Assembly: GCA_003223645.1 (NCBI GenBank)
Contig: QHVT01000027.1
Coordinates: forward strand, 1-64,000
DNA from: Acidobacteriota bacterium
GTDB lineage: Bacteria > Acidobacteriota > Thermoanaerobaculia > Gp7-AA8
Reading direction: 5' to 3'
Length of the DNA stretch: 64,000 bases
In this document: in pieces, positions 8,731-17,428 of the stretch
Numbering within the stretch: position 1 is the stretch's first letter
Layout of the letters: each line of letters begins with the position of its first letter
Notes under the pieces: generated by a model
Database searches by the model: none
The model's input: the letters and a program-made list of their open reading frames with translations, nothing else
What the model was told of the DNA's origin: nothing
Translations under genes and position numbers: made by a program

Positions 8731-9954
8731 TCAGCCCGCGTACAGCTGCAAGTCGGTCCCGACGCGGTCCGCGATCTCGCAGGTGGTGTCGAGATCGGGA
8801 TGGCGCACGAACACGAATCCGTCCGACAGGAGCGTCTTCACCCAATCGCGGCGGTGCGCACCGATCGGCAGGAGCTCGATTGCGGGAATGTGCTCGCCGA
8901 AGGAGGCGAGCAATCGATCGAGCCCTTCGATGCGGCGGATGTGGCCCTGTCCCTGCGCGCGCTTGAAGATGATCGCGCAGTTGTAGCGGCGCTCGAAGTC
9001 GAGGTCCCACTTGCCGTTCACGACGGCGTCGGCCCAGCCGCGGAAGAGATCGATGTCGTTCGCGAAGTTCATCGTGTCGACGGTGTGCGCGCCCGGCGGG
9101 CGCGCGGCGATCTCGCCGAACACGACCTCGCCGTCGCTCTTGCGATACCACTCCATGTGCGTGAATCCCGACTCCTGCTTCAGCGCTTTGAGAACATTTC
9201 GGCCGAGGGTGCGGCCCTCGTCGAATTCCGGATCATCGAAATGGCGCAGCGTCACGGTCTGCGGGCTGATCCACTCCGTGCTGCGTCCGATCAGCGGCCG
9301 CGGGCGATACCAGGAGACGTTCTCGAACACGGGGCGGCCGTCGATGCAGATCGTGTCGTACGTGTACTCCTCGGCCTCGATCCATTCTTCGATGTTGTAC
9401 TCGCGGTCGCGTCCCGCTTTCGCGAGCGCGTTCTCCAGATCGCGCATCGAGTCGATGCGAAACGTGTTCTCCGAGCCCGCGCCGGCGATCGGCTTGAGAC
9501 AGGCAGGAAATCCGACCTGTTCCGCGGCGGCGAACGCTTCGTCGCCGTGGTTTGCGCGCTGATGATGCGGCGTGCGCAGTCCCGCCTCGGCGACGGCCTG
9601 CTTCATCTTGTCCTTGTCGCGAAAGCGGAGCGCCTGTTCGTAGCTCAGGCCGGGCGCGCCGAGGGCGTCGCGCAGGCGGCCGGCGAGCAGCACGCACGGC
9701 TCCCACAACGTTTCGATGCGATCGAACGTCGTCGATCCCGCCCAGCGGCGCACGATGTCGATCGCCGACTGCTCGTCCGTCAGCGACGGCACCTGGCAAT
9801 AGCCGCTGAGACTCTCGCGCACCATCTGCGGCAGCTGATTCTCCGGCAGCATGTCGATCGCGTACACGCGCGCGCCGAGCGACGCGGTGCCGCGCGTGAA
9901 GTACGGAAGCTCCGGCGGATACGCGCATCCGAGCAACAAGACGTTCTTCGTCAT
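8731..9954 (-). CDS. ATP-grasp ligase (paralogue 1)
   Basis: The protein has 407 residues: an N-terminal Rossmann-like pre-ATP-grasp domain (KNVLLLGCAYPPELPYF), a central ATP-grasp with FPACLKPIAGAGSENTFRI and the EEWIEAEEYTYD segment, and the Mg/ATP-binding FGEIAARPPGA near residue 290. Such enzymes join a carboxylate to an amine or thiol with ATP. The sequence is nearest in style to the carbamoyl-phosphate/biotin carboxylase-like and L-amino-acid ligase groups. Its start overlaps the stop of the paralogue upstream by ATGA, so the two are translationally coupled. Substrates are not known; they could act on a small peptide or an amino-acid-derived metabolite. Whether they serve the lanthipeptide cluster 4 kb away is only a guess. 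Confidence 0.75.
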   Translation of the reverse strand: MTKNVLLLGCAYPPELPYFTRGTASLGARVYAIDMLPENQLPQMVRESLSGYCQVPSLTDEQSAIDIVRRWAGSTTFDRIETLWEPCVLLAGRLRDALGAPGLSYEQALRFRDKDKMKQAVAEAGLRTPHHQRANHGDEAFAAAEQVGFPACLKPIAGAGSENTFRIDSMRDLENALAKAGRDREYNIEEWIEAEEYTYDTICIDGRPVFENVSWYRPRPLIGRSTEWISPQTVTLRHFDDPEFDEGRTLGRNVLKALKQESGFTHMEWYRKSDGEVVFGEIAARPPGAHTVDTMNFANDIDLFRGWADAVVNGKWDLDFERRYNCAIIFKRAQGQGHIRRIEGLDRLLASFGEHIPAIELLPIGAHRRDWVKTLLSDGFVFVRHPDLDTTCEIADRVGTDLQLYAG

Positions 9955-11144
9955 CCCAGCTCCACCCGAATCGTATTGATGATGGTTTGCAGCGCGCGCT
10001 CGACGACGGCCGTCTCGCGATCGCGCACGATGATGTACCCCTCGCCTTCATAGCCGCCCATCGGCGTCTGACCGATCGACGGCAGCTTCGACGCGACGAC
10101 GAGCGAGCCGACTTCGCGGGCCGCATCTTCGACGCAATGGATCGCTTTCACGCGACCCTCGCCCTGCCCGCGCAGGAACGCGATGCCCATCGACCACTTC
10201 CGCTCCGGCGGATCGAACGTGCCGAGGATCATGAGCCGCACCCACGCGGCATCGAAGTCGAAGTCGTGCGCGAACGAAGTCAGGTCCATGATCTGCGCGC
10301 CGGGCGGACGCGCGGCGACTTCGGAGATCGCGATCGATCCGTCGCGGCGGCGGAACCACTCGAGATGACACAGACCGGTGCGCATGCCGAGCACTTCGAG
10401 AGCGCGCGCGGCGGCGGCGCGGATGTCGTCGTAACGCGGATCGTCAATCTCGCGCGGCAGCACGATGCACCACTGGATCCACTGGTTGCGCACCACTTCG
10501 AGCGGCGTCGGGCTGTACTGCGTCAGCGAGTGCCACACGAGCTTTCCGTCGACGCAGACCCCTTCGAATGAATGCTCCTCGCCGAGGATGTGCTCTTCGA
10601 GCATCGCCGGCGGCGGCGCGACGCGCAGTGCATCGCGGAGCTGTTCCGCGTTGTCGACGCGGAACGTCGACCGCGCTCCCGCGCCCTCGGTCGGCTTGTA
10701 GACGAGCGGAAATCCGTTCTGCTCCGCGAACGTCCGCGCGTCCTCATCGCCCGCCACGCGCGCATGTCGCGCGCACGGCAGTCCCGCCTCGGCGAACAAG
10801 TCTTTCATGCGCGCCTTGTCGCGAAAATTCTTCGCCGCCTCGACGCCCATGCCGCCGATGCCGAAGCGCTCGCGCATCATCGCGATTGGAACCTGCAGCT
10901 GTTCGTACGCGGCGAACAACACGTCGACGCCGCCGAGCCGCGCGGCAACATTCTCGACCGCCCACGCGAGCTGATCGACATTGAGAATGTCCTCGACGCG
11001 CCAGTGCTGCGCGACCGCATCGCGCAACTTCTCCGCGGGATCCTGCGTGATCACGCCGAGGCGCACGCCGTCGAGACGCACGGCGGAGGTGATGACGCGC
11101 GCGGCGTTCTCCGAAAGGATCGGAGCCGCGAAGATGACATTCAT
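9951..11144 (-). CDS. ATP-grasp ligase (paralogue 2)
   Basis: The protein has 397 residues from ATG at 11144 (MNVIFAAPILSENAARV). A longer upstream extension is not supported because it runs through the inverted repeat at 11154-11230. The layout equals that of its neighbour: pre-ATP-grasp domain, FPLVYKPTEGAGARSTFRV and ISEVAARPPGAQIMD. The two differ enough to have different substrates. It is the first gene of the coupled pair. A decayed third copy lies at 13509-13702. The assignment to ATP-grasp is firm, the reaction is unknown. Confidence 0.75.
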   Translation of the reverse strand: MNVIFAAPILSENAARVITSAVRLDGVRLGVITQDPAEKLRDAVAQHWRVEDILNVDQLAWAVENVAARLGGVDVLFAAYEQLQVPIAMMRERFGIGGMGVEAAKNFRDKARMKDLFAEAGLPCARHARVAGDEDARTFAEQNGFPLVYKPTEGAGARSTFRVDNAEQLRDALRVAPPPAMLEEHILGEEHSFEGVCVDGKLVWHSLTQYSPTPLEVVRNQWIQWCIVLPREIDDPRYDDIRAAAARALEVLGMRTGLCHLEWFRRRDGSIAISEVAARPPGAQIMDLTSFAHDFDFDAAWVRLMILGTFDPPERKWSMGIAFLRGQGEGRVKAIHCVEDAAREVGSLVVASKLPSIGQTPMGGYEGEGYIIVRDRETAVVERALQTIINTIRVELG

Positions 11145-11153
11145 GGATTTTTG

Positions 11154-11230
11154 TAGCCTCCGAGCCTCCAGGTCTCCGAGCCTCCAAGGAGCTCCTCGGA
11201 GGCTGTGAGGCCTGGAGGCCGGGAGGCTGT
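11154..11230. repeat. Inverted repeat of AGCCTCC(GAG/AGG) units
   Basis: Several degenerate copies of AGCCTCCGAG/AGCCTCCAGG stand on the left and their complements GGAGGCT on the right. It lies between the divergent starts of the ATP-grasp and beta-helix genes. Confidence 0.8.
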
Positions 11231-11286
11231 GCAATGAGGATGACACAACTCGTGCTGCTCGCGCCCGCGATAAAATGACGGCACGC

Positions 11287-13464
11287 ATGAAAATACGATT
11301 GATGGGAGCCCTCCTCTGGGCCTCGGCGACGCTCGCCGCGCCCGCAACCATCTGGGTGTCGCCGTCCGGCAATGACTCCAACGCGGGCACCGAAGCGGCT
11401 CCGTTTCGGACGCTGGAGCGCGCGGTCGATTCCGCGAACGCGTCCGGCGATGCCGTCACGGTGTATGTCGCGGAGGGCACGTATCGACTCACCAGGCCGC
11501 TCGTGTTCGCGCCGGGTGGTCCGGCGATCGAGATCCGCCCGGTTGCAGACGCGAATCCGGTGATCTCGGGCGCGGTGCAGATCACAGGCTGGACGCTGTA
11601 CGACAAGAACAAGAACATCTATCGCGCGAGCGCGGGCTCGAACGTGTCGCGGCAGCTGTACATCGACGGGCGGCGCGCAACGCGGGCGCGCACCGACTCG
11701 CCCGGCGACAACATCCCGGCGGGATTTCGTCCCAGTCCGATCGTGCCTCCGAACAATCCGAAGCCGGTCATCAGCGGCGGGATTCAATACCTTCCGACGT
11801 CTCTCAATGCGGCGGGATGGCGCGATCCCGCGAAGTGGACGCACGTGCGCGACATCGAGGCGGTGATCGAGACGCAGTGGAAGATGATGTCCGTTCCGCT
11901 CGATGCCGTCACCCCTTCCGTGCAGAAGAAGCCGGGGCTGGTCACTCTGCGGCAGCCGGGATGGACGAACGCGAATCTCTACCTCGGCTCGACCACCACG
12001 AAGGCAGACCCGTACAAGTGCATCGCGGGAGCGCCGGGGATCTGGAGTCTGTGGCAAGTCACGCGATTCGAAAATGCCTACGAGTTTCTCGATCAGCCGG
12101 GCGAGTGGTATCTCGACCGCGCGAGCGGAACGATCTATTACATCCCGCGGCCCGGCGAGAATCTGTCGACGGCGGACGTGGAACTGCCGGTGCTGGAGAC
12201 GCTCATTCAGGCCATCGGCACGCCGGAGAAACCGGTCTCGGGTCTCCGCTTCGAAGGGCTGACGTTCACCTACGCCACGTGGCTCGGAGCAGCGAGCGAC
12301 GACGGCTACGTCGCCGATCAGAGCGGCTTCCGCGTGACCGGTACGGAGAACGAGCTCAATACCACCGGCCACGTCCAGCACGTCTCGCGCACTCCCGGCA
12401 ACCTGCGATTCGAGTACGCGCACAACATCGTCTTCACGAAGAATCGCGTCATGCACATGGGCGGCGCCGCCGTCGACTTCGGTGCCGGAAGTCAGGACAA
12501 CGTGATTACGCGCAACACGTTCTCCAACATCTCAGCGGCAGCGATCCAGCTCGGAGGCGTCGGAACGACCGACGCGCGGCCGCCGCTGCCGTCGCAGGCG
12601 ACCACGAACAACACGATCTCGAACAATCTCATCGTCAGGACCGGCCGCGAGTACGTCGACTCCGCCGCGATCTTCGTCGGCTTCTCCTCGCACAGCGACG
12701 TCAGTCACAACACCATCAGCCATGTTCCGTGGGCAGGCATCGCCATCGGCTGGGGCTGGGGACTGCTCGACGCGGGGATGTTTCCCGGCATCGGCTGCGC
12801 CCAGACCGGAATGTGGGGCACGTACACGACGCCGACGATCAACAGCCGCAACACGATCTCTTTCAACCGCATCTCACATTTCCTCGAGAGCCGGTGGGAC
12901 GGAGGCGCGATCTACTCGACCGGCCAGCAGGGACAATCGATGCAGGATCCGCTGGTGATCGAAGGAAACGTCGCCGACGACAAGGCCGAGCACTCCGGCG
13001 GCAACACGTTCTATACCGACGGAGGGAGCCGCTACGTGCTCGTGAAGGGAAACGCATCGTTCGACAACCGGCTCGGCCGGGCTGATTTCGGGCCGCCTCC
13101 GCAGGCCGGCGATCCGCTCCCGTACCTGGCGACGCCGTCGAAGCTCAATGGGGTTCCGTACGGCAGCGACTTCGGCGGCTGCCGCACATACGGCGACATC
13201 CACTACGAAAACAATTACTGGCTCGAAGAGCCGATCCCGTTCGAGGAGCTCGCGATCGGAGCACTGTCGCTCCTGATCACCAAGTTCATCGGGATGAATC
13301 CCGCATTCTCGCCGTACTCCGCGGAAGGCTTCTGCAACGTCTGCCCCTACAAGCCGGCCGACATTTCGTATCCGACCGGCCTCACCTATCGCGACAACCA
13401 CAACATCCTCGGCGAGTGGGAGATCCCGCGTTCGATTTTGGATCGCGCGGGGGTGCAGCCGTGA
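11287..13464 (+). CDS. Secreted right-handed beta-helix protein (DUF1565/pectate-lyase-like)
   Basis: The protein has 725 residues from ATG at 11287, which gives signal peptide MKIRLMGALLWASATLAAPA; an in-frame ATG at 11275 is an alternative. The mature N-terminus WVSPSGNDSNAGTEAAPFRTLERAV is the typical DUF1565 opening of parallel beta-helix proteins. Many turns rich in Asn follow (NTFSNIS, NTISNNLIV, NTISHVPWAG), the Asn-ladder style of carbohydrate-active beta-helix enzymes, and the middle region may fit GH141- or lyase-type enzymes. It probably acts outside the cell on polysaccharide. No particular substrate can be named. The 3' part of the region following it contains the ATP-grasp relic. 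Confidence 0.72.
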   Translation: MKIRLMGALLWASATLAAPATIWVSPSGNDSNAGTEAAPFRTLERAVDSANASGDAVTVYVAEGTYRLTRPLVFAPGGPAIEIRPVADANPVISGAVQITGWTLYDKNKNIYRASAGSNVSRQLYIDGRRATRARTDSPGDNIPAGFRPSPIVPPNNPKPVISGGIQYLPTSLNAAGWRDPAKWTHVRDIEAVIETQWKMMSVPLDAVTPSVQKKPGLVTLRQPGWTNANLYLGSTTTKADPYKCIAGAPGIWSLWQVTRFENAYEFLDQPGEWYLDRASGTIYYIPRPGENLSTADVELPVLETLIQAIGTPEKPVSGLRFEGLTFTYATWLGAASDDGYVADQSGFRVTGTENELNTTGHVQHVSRTPGNLRFEYAHNIVFTKNRVMHMGGAAVDFGAGSQDNVITRNTFSNISAAAIQLGGVGTTDARPPLPSQATTNNTISNNLIVRTGREYVDSAAIFVGFSSHSDVSHNTISHVPWAGIAIGWGWGLLDAGMFPGIGCAQTGMWGTYTTPTINSRNTISFNRISHFLESRWDGGAIYSTGQQGQSMQDPLVIEGNVADDKAEHSGGNTFYTDGGSRYVLVKGNASFDNRLGRADFGPPPQAGDPLPYLATPSKLNGVPYGSDFGGCRTYGDIHYENNYWLEEPIPFEELAIGALSLLITKFIGMNPAFSPYSAEGFCNVCPYKPADISYPTGLTYRDNHNILGEWEIPRSILDRAGVQP

Positions 13465-13508
13465 GGGGAGACGGCGCGGCCGCAGCAAAGGACTCGGGCT
13501 CTGAAACC

Positions 13509-13702
13509 TCAACTCCTTTGCAGAGCACGCTCGACGACTGATCGACCGTTCAGAATGTCGTCGGCACGCCAATGCCGCGCAACTTCATCGCGCAGCTTCT
13601 CAGCCGGATCCTGCGTGATCACTCCAAGGCGCACGCCCTCGACACCGCCAAAACGATGAGCGCGAGGCGTTCTTCGAGAGGATCGGTGCCGCGAAGATGA
13701 CG
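13509..13702 (-). pseudogene. Decayed ATP-grasp copy
   Basis: Read on the minus strand, the first codons encode VIFAAPILSKNASR, matching the N-terminus of the ligase at 9951-11144 (VIFAAPILSENAAR). A frameshift follows, then GVRLGVITQDPAEKLRDEV and HWRADDILN in another frame match the same protein. The sequence then jumps to VVERALQ, equal to its extreme C-terminus, and a stop. So about 320 internal codons are missing. It is a remnant of a third paralogue in the same orientation, just upstream of the lanthipeptide precursor. Confidence 0.8.
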
Positions 13703-13795
13703 CTCGGGTTCGGAGTGGCGTCGAGCTTCTGAGTCGCGTGGCCGGTTGCAATGGATATCCGGTTCAGGCATTCTTCCCCGCGGGAGGGAACATTC

Positions 13796-14011
13796 ATGCC
13801 CCAGCGCAACCGAGTCAGCCAGGCAAACTCCCAGGCGGCATTTCTTCAGGGCGACATCGTCGAAACGTTTTTGCCGGGCACGGGCGCGGCACGACTCGGA
13901 GAACCGGAAGCGGCATGGACGACGCCGGTCTGCCGCGTCATGACGCGAGTCTTCAACTGCACGGAGCCAAAGCCGAATACGCGAAGTCCGTTCTGCGACA
14001 CCACGAAATAA
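13796..14011 (+). CDS. Candidate lanthipeptide precursor peptide
   Basis: The protein has 71 residues and starts at ATG 13796, with a strong GGGAGGGAA ribosome binding site 7 nt upstream. The first 40 or so residues form a leader with few Cys and a FLQGDIVETFLPG stretch. The C-terminal 31 residues hold three Cys (46, 55, 67), seven Thr (42, 43, 50, 56, 62, 69, 70) and Ser64. Each Cys has a Thr or Ser 3 to 5 residues before it (TTPVC, TRVFNC, TRSPFC), the order expected for lanthionine or methyllanthionine rings. It sits 298 bp upstream of a kinase/HopA1-LanC/ABC gene set on the same strand. No similar peptide family is recognised by name. FLQ may parallel the LQ recognition motif of class III leaders. 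Confidence 0.62.
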   Translation: MPQRNRVSQANSQAAFLQGDIVETFLPGTGAARLGEPEAAWTTPVCRVMTRVFNCTEPKPNTRSPFCDTTK

Positions 14012-14018
14012 GGCTATG

Positions 14019-14306
14019 TGTCATCCTGAGCAGAGGCACTGCGCGATGCGCAGACCTCGATCGTAATGACCGGCCCCTCACCCGGCGCTTCGCGCCACCC
14101 TCTCCCCGCAAGCGGGGCGAGGGGCAACCAGTACGAGCATCGAGATTTGTGGCCCTTCTCCCCGCTTGCGGGGAGAAGGTGGCCGAAGGCCGGATGAGGG
14201 GCTGTCATTAGAAGCCGCAAAGACGGCGAAGGATCCCCTGCCGACGGAGCGAGCAGCGTCCTTACGCCGGGGATTCCTCGCCGTCTTCGCGGCTCGGAAT
14301 GACACT
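14019..14306. repeat. Composite of interspersed palindromic repeats
   Basis: The outer part has TCATCCTGAG at the left and CGTCTTCGCGGCTCGGAATGAC at the right, the TCATCCTGAGC family also seen at 20919-20995 and 21534-21610. Nested inside, at about 14070-14208, is a CCCTCACCCGG..CTCCCCGCAAGCGGGG..GGCCGGATGAGGGG palindrome, also seen at 21032-21128, 50027-50166 and 55380-55508. It separates the precursor gene from the kinase gene, and no gene is present here. Confidence 0.85.
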
Positions 14307-14309
14307 GGG

Positions 14310-15323
14310 ATGCTGACCCGTTCCGAGGTCGTACCCTATTTATTGCGGCGCGGCCTCATTGAGGCGAAATCGGTGGTGGACGGCGATCTGACGATCGTCG
14401 ACGCTTCGCGGCGCAATCACAATTTCGGCATCCTCCGCGAACGCGGCTTTTCTTATCTCCTGAAGCAGGGAACGGATGCCGAACGCAGGGAGACGATCGC
14501 AAACGAGGCGCTCGTCTATTCATCCCTGCGACTCGATCCGTATCTTCCGCGGCTCGTTCACTATGACTCCGACGAGCACGTTCTCATCCTCGAATATCTG
14601 ACCGGCGCGCGCGATCTCCACGAGCACCAAATCCGCACGGGCCGATTCTCGAGCCGGCTGGCGTCGTCGATCGGCCGTGCGTTGAGCATTTTGCACCGCG
14701 CGCCGTGGCGCGACGAATTTTTCGTCCATCAGGCTCCGTGGGTGCTCTCGGTTCACCGTCCGAATCTCGAGAGTCTCTGCGATACCAGCGGCGCCAATCT
14801 GCAGGTCATCAAGATCGTTCAGCAATCGGCGGAGTATTGCGAGTTGCTCGACGCGCTTCGCGCGGAGTGGCGGGCGGAGGCGCTCATCCACTTCGATCTC
14901 AAGTGGGACCATTGTCTCGTCTCTTCGGCGAGGCTGAAGATCATCGACTGGGAAATTGCCGGCGTCGGCGATCCGGACTGGGACGTGGGATCGATCTTCA
15001 GTTCCTATCTCCATTCGTGGCTGCGCTCGATCCCCATCACGGGCGAGACGCCGCCGGATCGTTTCCTTCAATTCGCGCGATACCCGCTCGAGAAAATTCA
15101 GCCGGCACTTCGCGCGTTCTGGCGCTCCTACGCGGGCGACGCGGCGGATGAGCGATTATTGCGGACAGTGCGATATGCCGCGGCGAGACTGACACAGGCG
15201 GCTTATGAGCAGATGCAGACCGTCTCCGAAATCGGCGGGACCGCGGTCTGCGCGCTGCAGCTCGGCTTGAATATTCTCCGGCGGCCGCAAGAGGCTGCCC
15301 GGCATCTTCTGGGGATCGCATGA
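14310..15323 (+). CDS. APH-type kinase of a lanthipeptide-like cluster
   Basis: The protein has 337 residues from ATG at 14310, just after the repeat. It has the aminoglycoside-phosphotransferase/protein-kinase fold: RGFSYLLKQG (ATP-binding Lys), catalytic loop HFDLKWDHCLVS and metal-binding IIDWEIAGVGDPDWDVGS. The usual Asn of HGDxxxxN is replaced by His (HFDLKWDH). In class V lanthipeptide and thioamitide clusters a kinase of this fold phosphorylates Ser/Thr of the precursor before lyase elimination (established knowledge of LxmK and TvaC types). Its stop overlaps the start of the next gene by ATGA, so it is coupled to the HopA1-LanC protein. By inference it phosphorylates the peptide at 13796-14011. 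Confidence 0.72.
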   Translation: MLTRSEVVPYLLRRGLIEAKSVVDGDLTIVDASRRNHNFGILRERGFSYLLKQGTDAERRETIANEALVYSSLRLDPYLPRLVHYDSDEHVLILEYLTGARDLHEHQIRTGRFSSRLASSIGRALSILHRAPWRDEFFVHQAPWVLSVHRPNLESLCDTSGANLQVIKIVQQSAEYCELLDALRAEWRAEALIHFDLKWDHCLVSSARLKIIDWEIAGVGDPDWDVGSIFSSYLHSWLRSIPITGETPPDRFLQFARYPLEKIQPALRAFWRSYAGDAADERLLRTVRYAAARLTQAAYEQMQTVSEIGGTAVCALQLGLNILRRPQEAARHLLGIA

Positions 15324-17428
15324 ACACGAGCGATCAAGTCGAAGCCGTCAGTCGCGTGCTCACGTTTCACTCGGGCACCGAATATTCGTGGTTCGGCAAG
15401 CGATCGCCGCGCCTCCCCCGATCGATCCACCGCGCTCTCACGCAGGAGATGGAGCGCGACTATCTGCTGTTCCACCTGCAATCGCAGTTGTACAGAGATT
15501 TTTACTGTGTCGGTGCCCCGACGCCCGCAAGACAGGAGTCGCCCGTTCTTCATGGACCGTTGGTGCAACAGCTTTCGGCAGCCAACACCGGACACGGTCT
15601 CATTGAAGAGGGATGGCAGGTCCATGCGATCACCGGCGCAACGATCGTGATTCGCAAATCGGCGTTGGAACTGTGGGTGCGACCGGAGGACTGCGTGTTC
15701 AACGGCAGTCCCCTTGCGCCTGGAATGCAGATCGGACTGAAGTTCCCGAAGGAGCTTCCGAGCACGTCACCCGGATTCTATACCGCGCTGAGCGATCACC
15801 ACCTGGCTGCGTACGGGCCGGAGAATCTGGTGAGGTTCTATTGGAATCTGACGCCCGAAGGGGCCGTCCGTTTTCTGCGTCGAACGACGCGCGCAATGAA
15901 CGACGCGAAGCTGCCGTTCACGATCAAAGCGCTGAATGATCCCGCCCGCTTTCGTCGATGCGATGCGGTGGTGCTGTACATTCGCAAAGCGGACTATGAA
16001 CCTACGCGCGCGATCCTCGAAACAATCTATCCCGATATTGCGGCGCATCTGAAGAAGGGACAGCCCGCGTTCACGAAGGTCCTCGCTCCGGGCGTCGCTC
16101 TTGCGGAAGATCCCGGCCGCGGCGACAGCTTCGGAATGCATCGCTGCGGCATTCTGGCCGAAGGATTGATTCGCGCTCATGAACAGCGGCGAAGCCGATT
16201 GGACACGGTGCGGGCGTGCTTTGAAGAGAGGGAAATCGATTTCGATCGGCCGTATTTACATTCTTCGAACCACGATCATTATGAATTCCGGTCCAAAGCA
16301 CGCGGCACCAAGAAATCACCAACAAAAGACTCGAGCGCGGAAATCGGGCAGCGCCTGGTGCAAAGCGCCGTGTGGCATGAAGGGCGTTGTAATTGGATGG
16401 GACAAGGCTCCGCGCTGGGGCCGGACCTTTACTCCGGCACGAGCGGCATCGCGCTCTTCTTATCGCAATTGTCCGATCCCGCGGCACAGAAGACCGCGCT
16501 CGGCGCAATCGAGCAGGCGTTGTCGCGACTCGACGCAATCCCGCCTGATGCACGTCTCGGTTTGTACATGGGATGGACCGGAATCGCATTCGCGGCCGCA
16601 TGCCTCGGACTGCACGATCGCGCGGCGAAAATCATCCCGCAACTCATGCGCGCGCGTCACAGTCATTCCGAGCTCGACTTCGTCTCCGGCAAAGCAGGAG
16701 CGATCACTGCATTCATCCATTTCGGCGAGATCGAGTTCGCTGCGAGACTCGGAGATGCGTTATTGCGTTCCGCGCAGAAGTCGAAGAGCGGATGGTCCTG
16801 GAAGTCGCCGGCTCCGAGAAATCTCACGGGATTCGCTCACGGAACCGCCGGGGTCGCTCACGCGCTGGTGGAATTGTTCCAGGCCACCGGCGCGCCAAAG
16901 TATCGCCAGGCGGCGGAACAGGCGTTTCTTTATGAACGTCAATGGTTCGACGCCGCCGAATGCAACTGGCCCGACTTCCGCGAAACGAAGCGCCCGTTGC
17001 GCTTCTCCGCCGCGTGGTGTCACGGCGCGCCGGGAATCGCACTGTCGCGTCTGCGCGCGTACGAAATCCTGCGGGACAGCACGTACAAAGCCGAAGCGAT
17101 TACGGCTCTCGAGACGACGCGCCGCTTGACCGAGCAGTGGCTCGAGTCCGGAACCGCCGATTCGTGCCTCTGTCACGGACTCGCAGGAAATGCAGAGATT
17201 CTTTTGCACGGCTCCGACGTGCTGGGACCGGAGCAGTTCGACGGAAACGCCGTCGCCCACAGAGTCGCCCGCGCGATCACCATCCAGGAGGACAGTCCGG
17301 GACTGATGACCGGTATGGCCGGGATCGGCTGCTTCTATCTGCACTTGCACAATCGTTCCTCGAAACCCGAACGCCCGCTCCCCGTATCATGGTTCTCGCA
17401 ATGGCCTCGATTGAAGTCGTCAACCTGA
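15320..17428 (+). CDS. HopA1-type lyase fused to LanC cyclase
   Basis: The protein has 702 residues. About residues 1-290 match the HopA1 family of phospho-Ser/Thr lyase-like domains; marks are FYWNLTPEGAVRFLRR, FTIKALNDPARFRRCDAVVLYIRK, FTKVLAPGVALAEDPG and SFGMHRCG. Residues about 345-690 form a LanC double-ring cyclase: GFAHGTAGVAHAL (His507), WCHGAPGIAL (Cys567) and CLCHGLAGN (Cys618, His619) supply the expected zinc ligands. By inference it makes dehydro-amino acids from phosphorylated Thr/Ser and then closes thioether rings. In known class V clusters the lyase is separate and no canonical LanC is attached, so the fusion is unusual. ATGA overlap upstream and 28 bp overlap with the ABC gene downstream. 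Confidence 0.8.
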   Translation: MNTSDQVEAVSRVLTFHSGTEYSWFGKRSPRLPRSIHRALTQEMERDYLLFHLQSQLYRDFYCVGAPTPARQESPVLHGPLVQQLSAANTGHGLIEEGWQVHAITGATIVIRKSALELWVRPEDCVFNGSPLAPGMQIGLKFPKELPSTSPGFYTALSDHHLAAYGPENLVRFYWNLTPEGAVRFLRRTTRAMNDAKLPFTIKALNDPARFRRCDAVVLYIRKADYEPTRAILETIYPDIAAHLKKGQPAFTKVLAPGVALAEDPGRGDSFGMHRCGILAEGLIRAHEQRRSRLDTVRACFEEREIDFDRPYLHSSNHDHYEFRSKARGTKKSPTKDSSAEIGQRLVQSAVWHEGRCNWMGQGSALGPDLYSGTSGIALFLSQLSDPAAQKTALGAIEQALSRLDAIPPDARLGLYMGWTGIAFAAACLGLHDRAAKIIPQLMRARHSHSELDFVSGKAGAITAFIHFGEIEFAARLGDALLRSAQKSKSGWSWKSPAPRNLTGFAHGTAGVAHALVELFQATGAPKYRQAAEQAFLYERQWFDAAECNWPDFRETKRPLRFSAAWCHGAPGIALSRLRAYEILRDSTYKAEAITALETTRRLTEQWLESGTADSCLCHGLAGNAEILLHGSDVLGPEQFDGNAVAHRVARAITIQEDSPGLMTGMAGIGCFYLHLHNRSSKPERPLPVSWFSQWPRLKSST

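Noticed and set aside
8578..10053. 491-residue plus-strand open frame
   Set aside because: It mirrors the ATP-grasp gene and has no recognisable motif.
13751..13795. Upstream start of the precursor (MDIRF...)
   Set aside because: ATG 13796 has the much better ribosome binding site (GGGAGGGAA), while ATG 13751 has none.
15320..17428. Class II (LanM) lanthipeptide synthetase
   Set aside because: The N-terminal half does not show LanM dehydratase motifs; it matches HopA1, and the kinase is separate.
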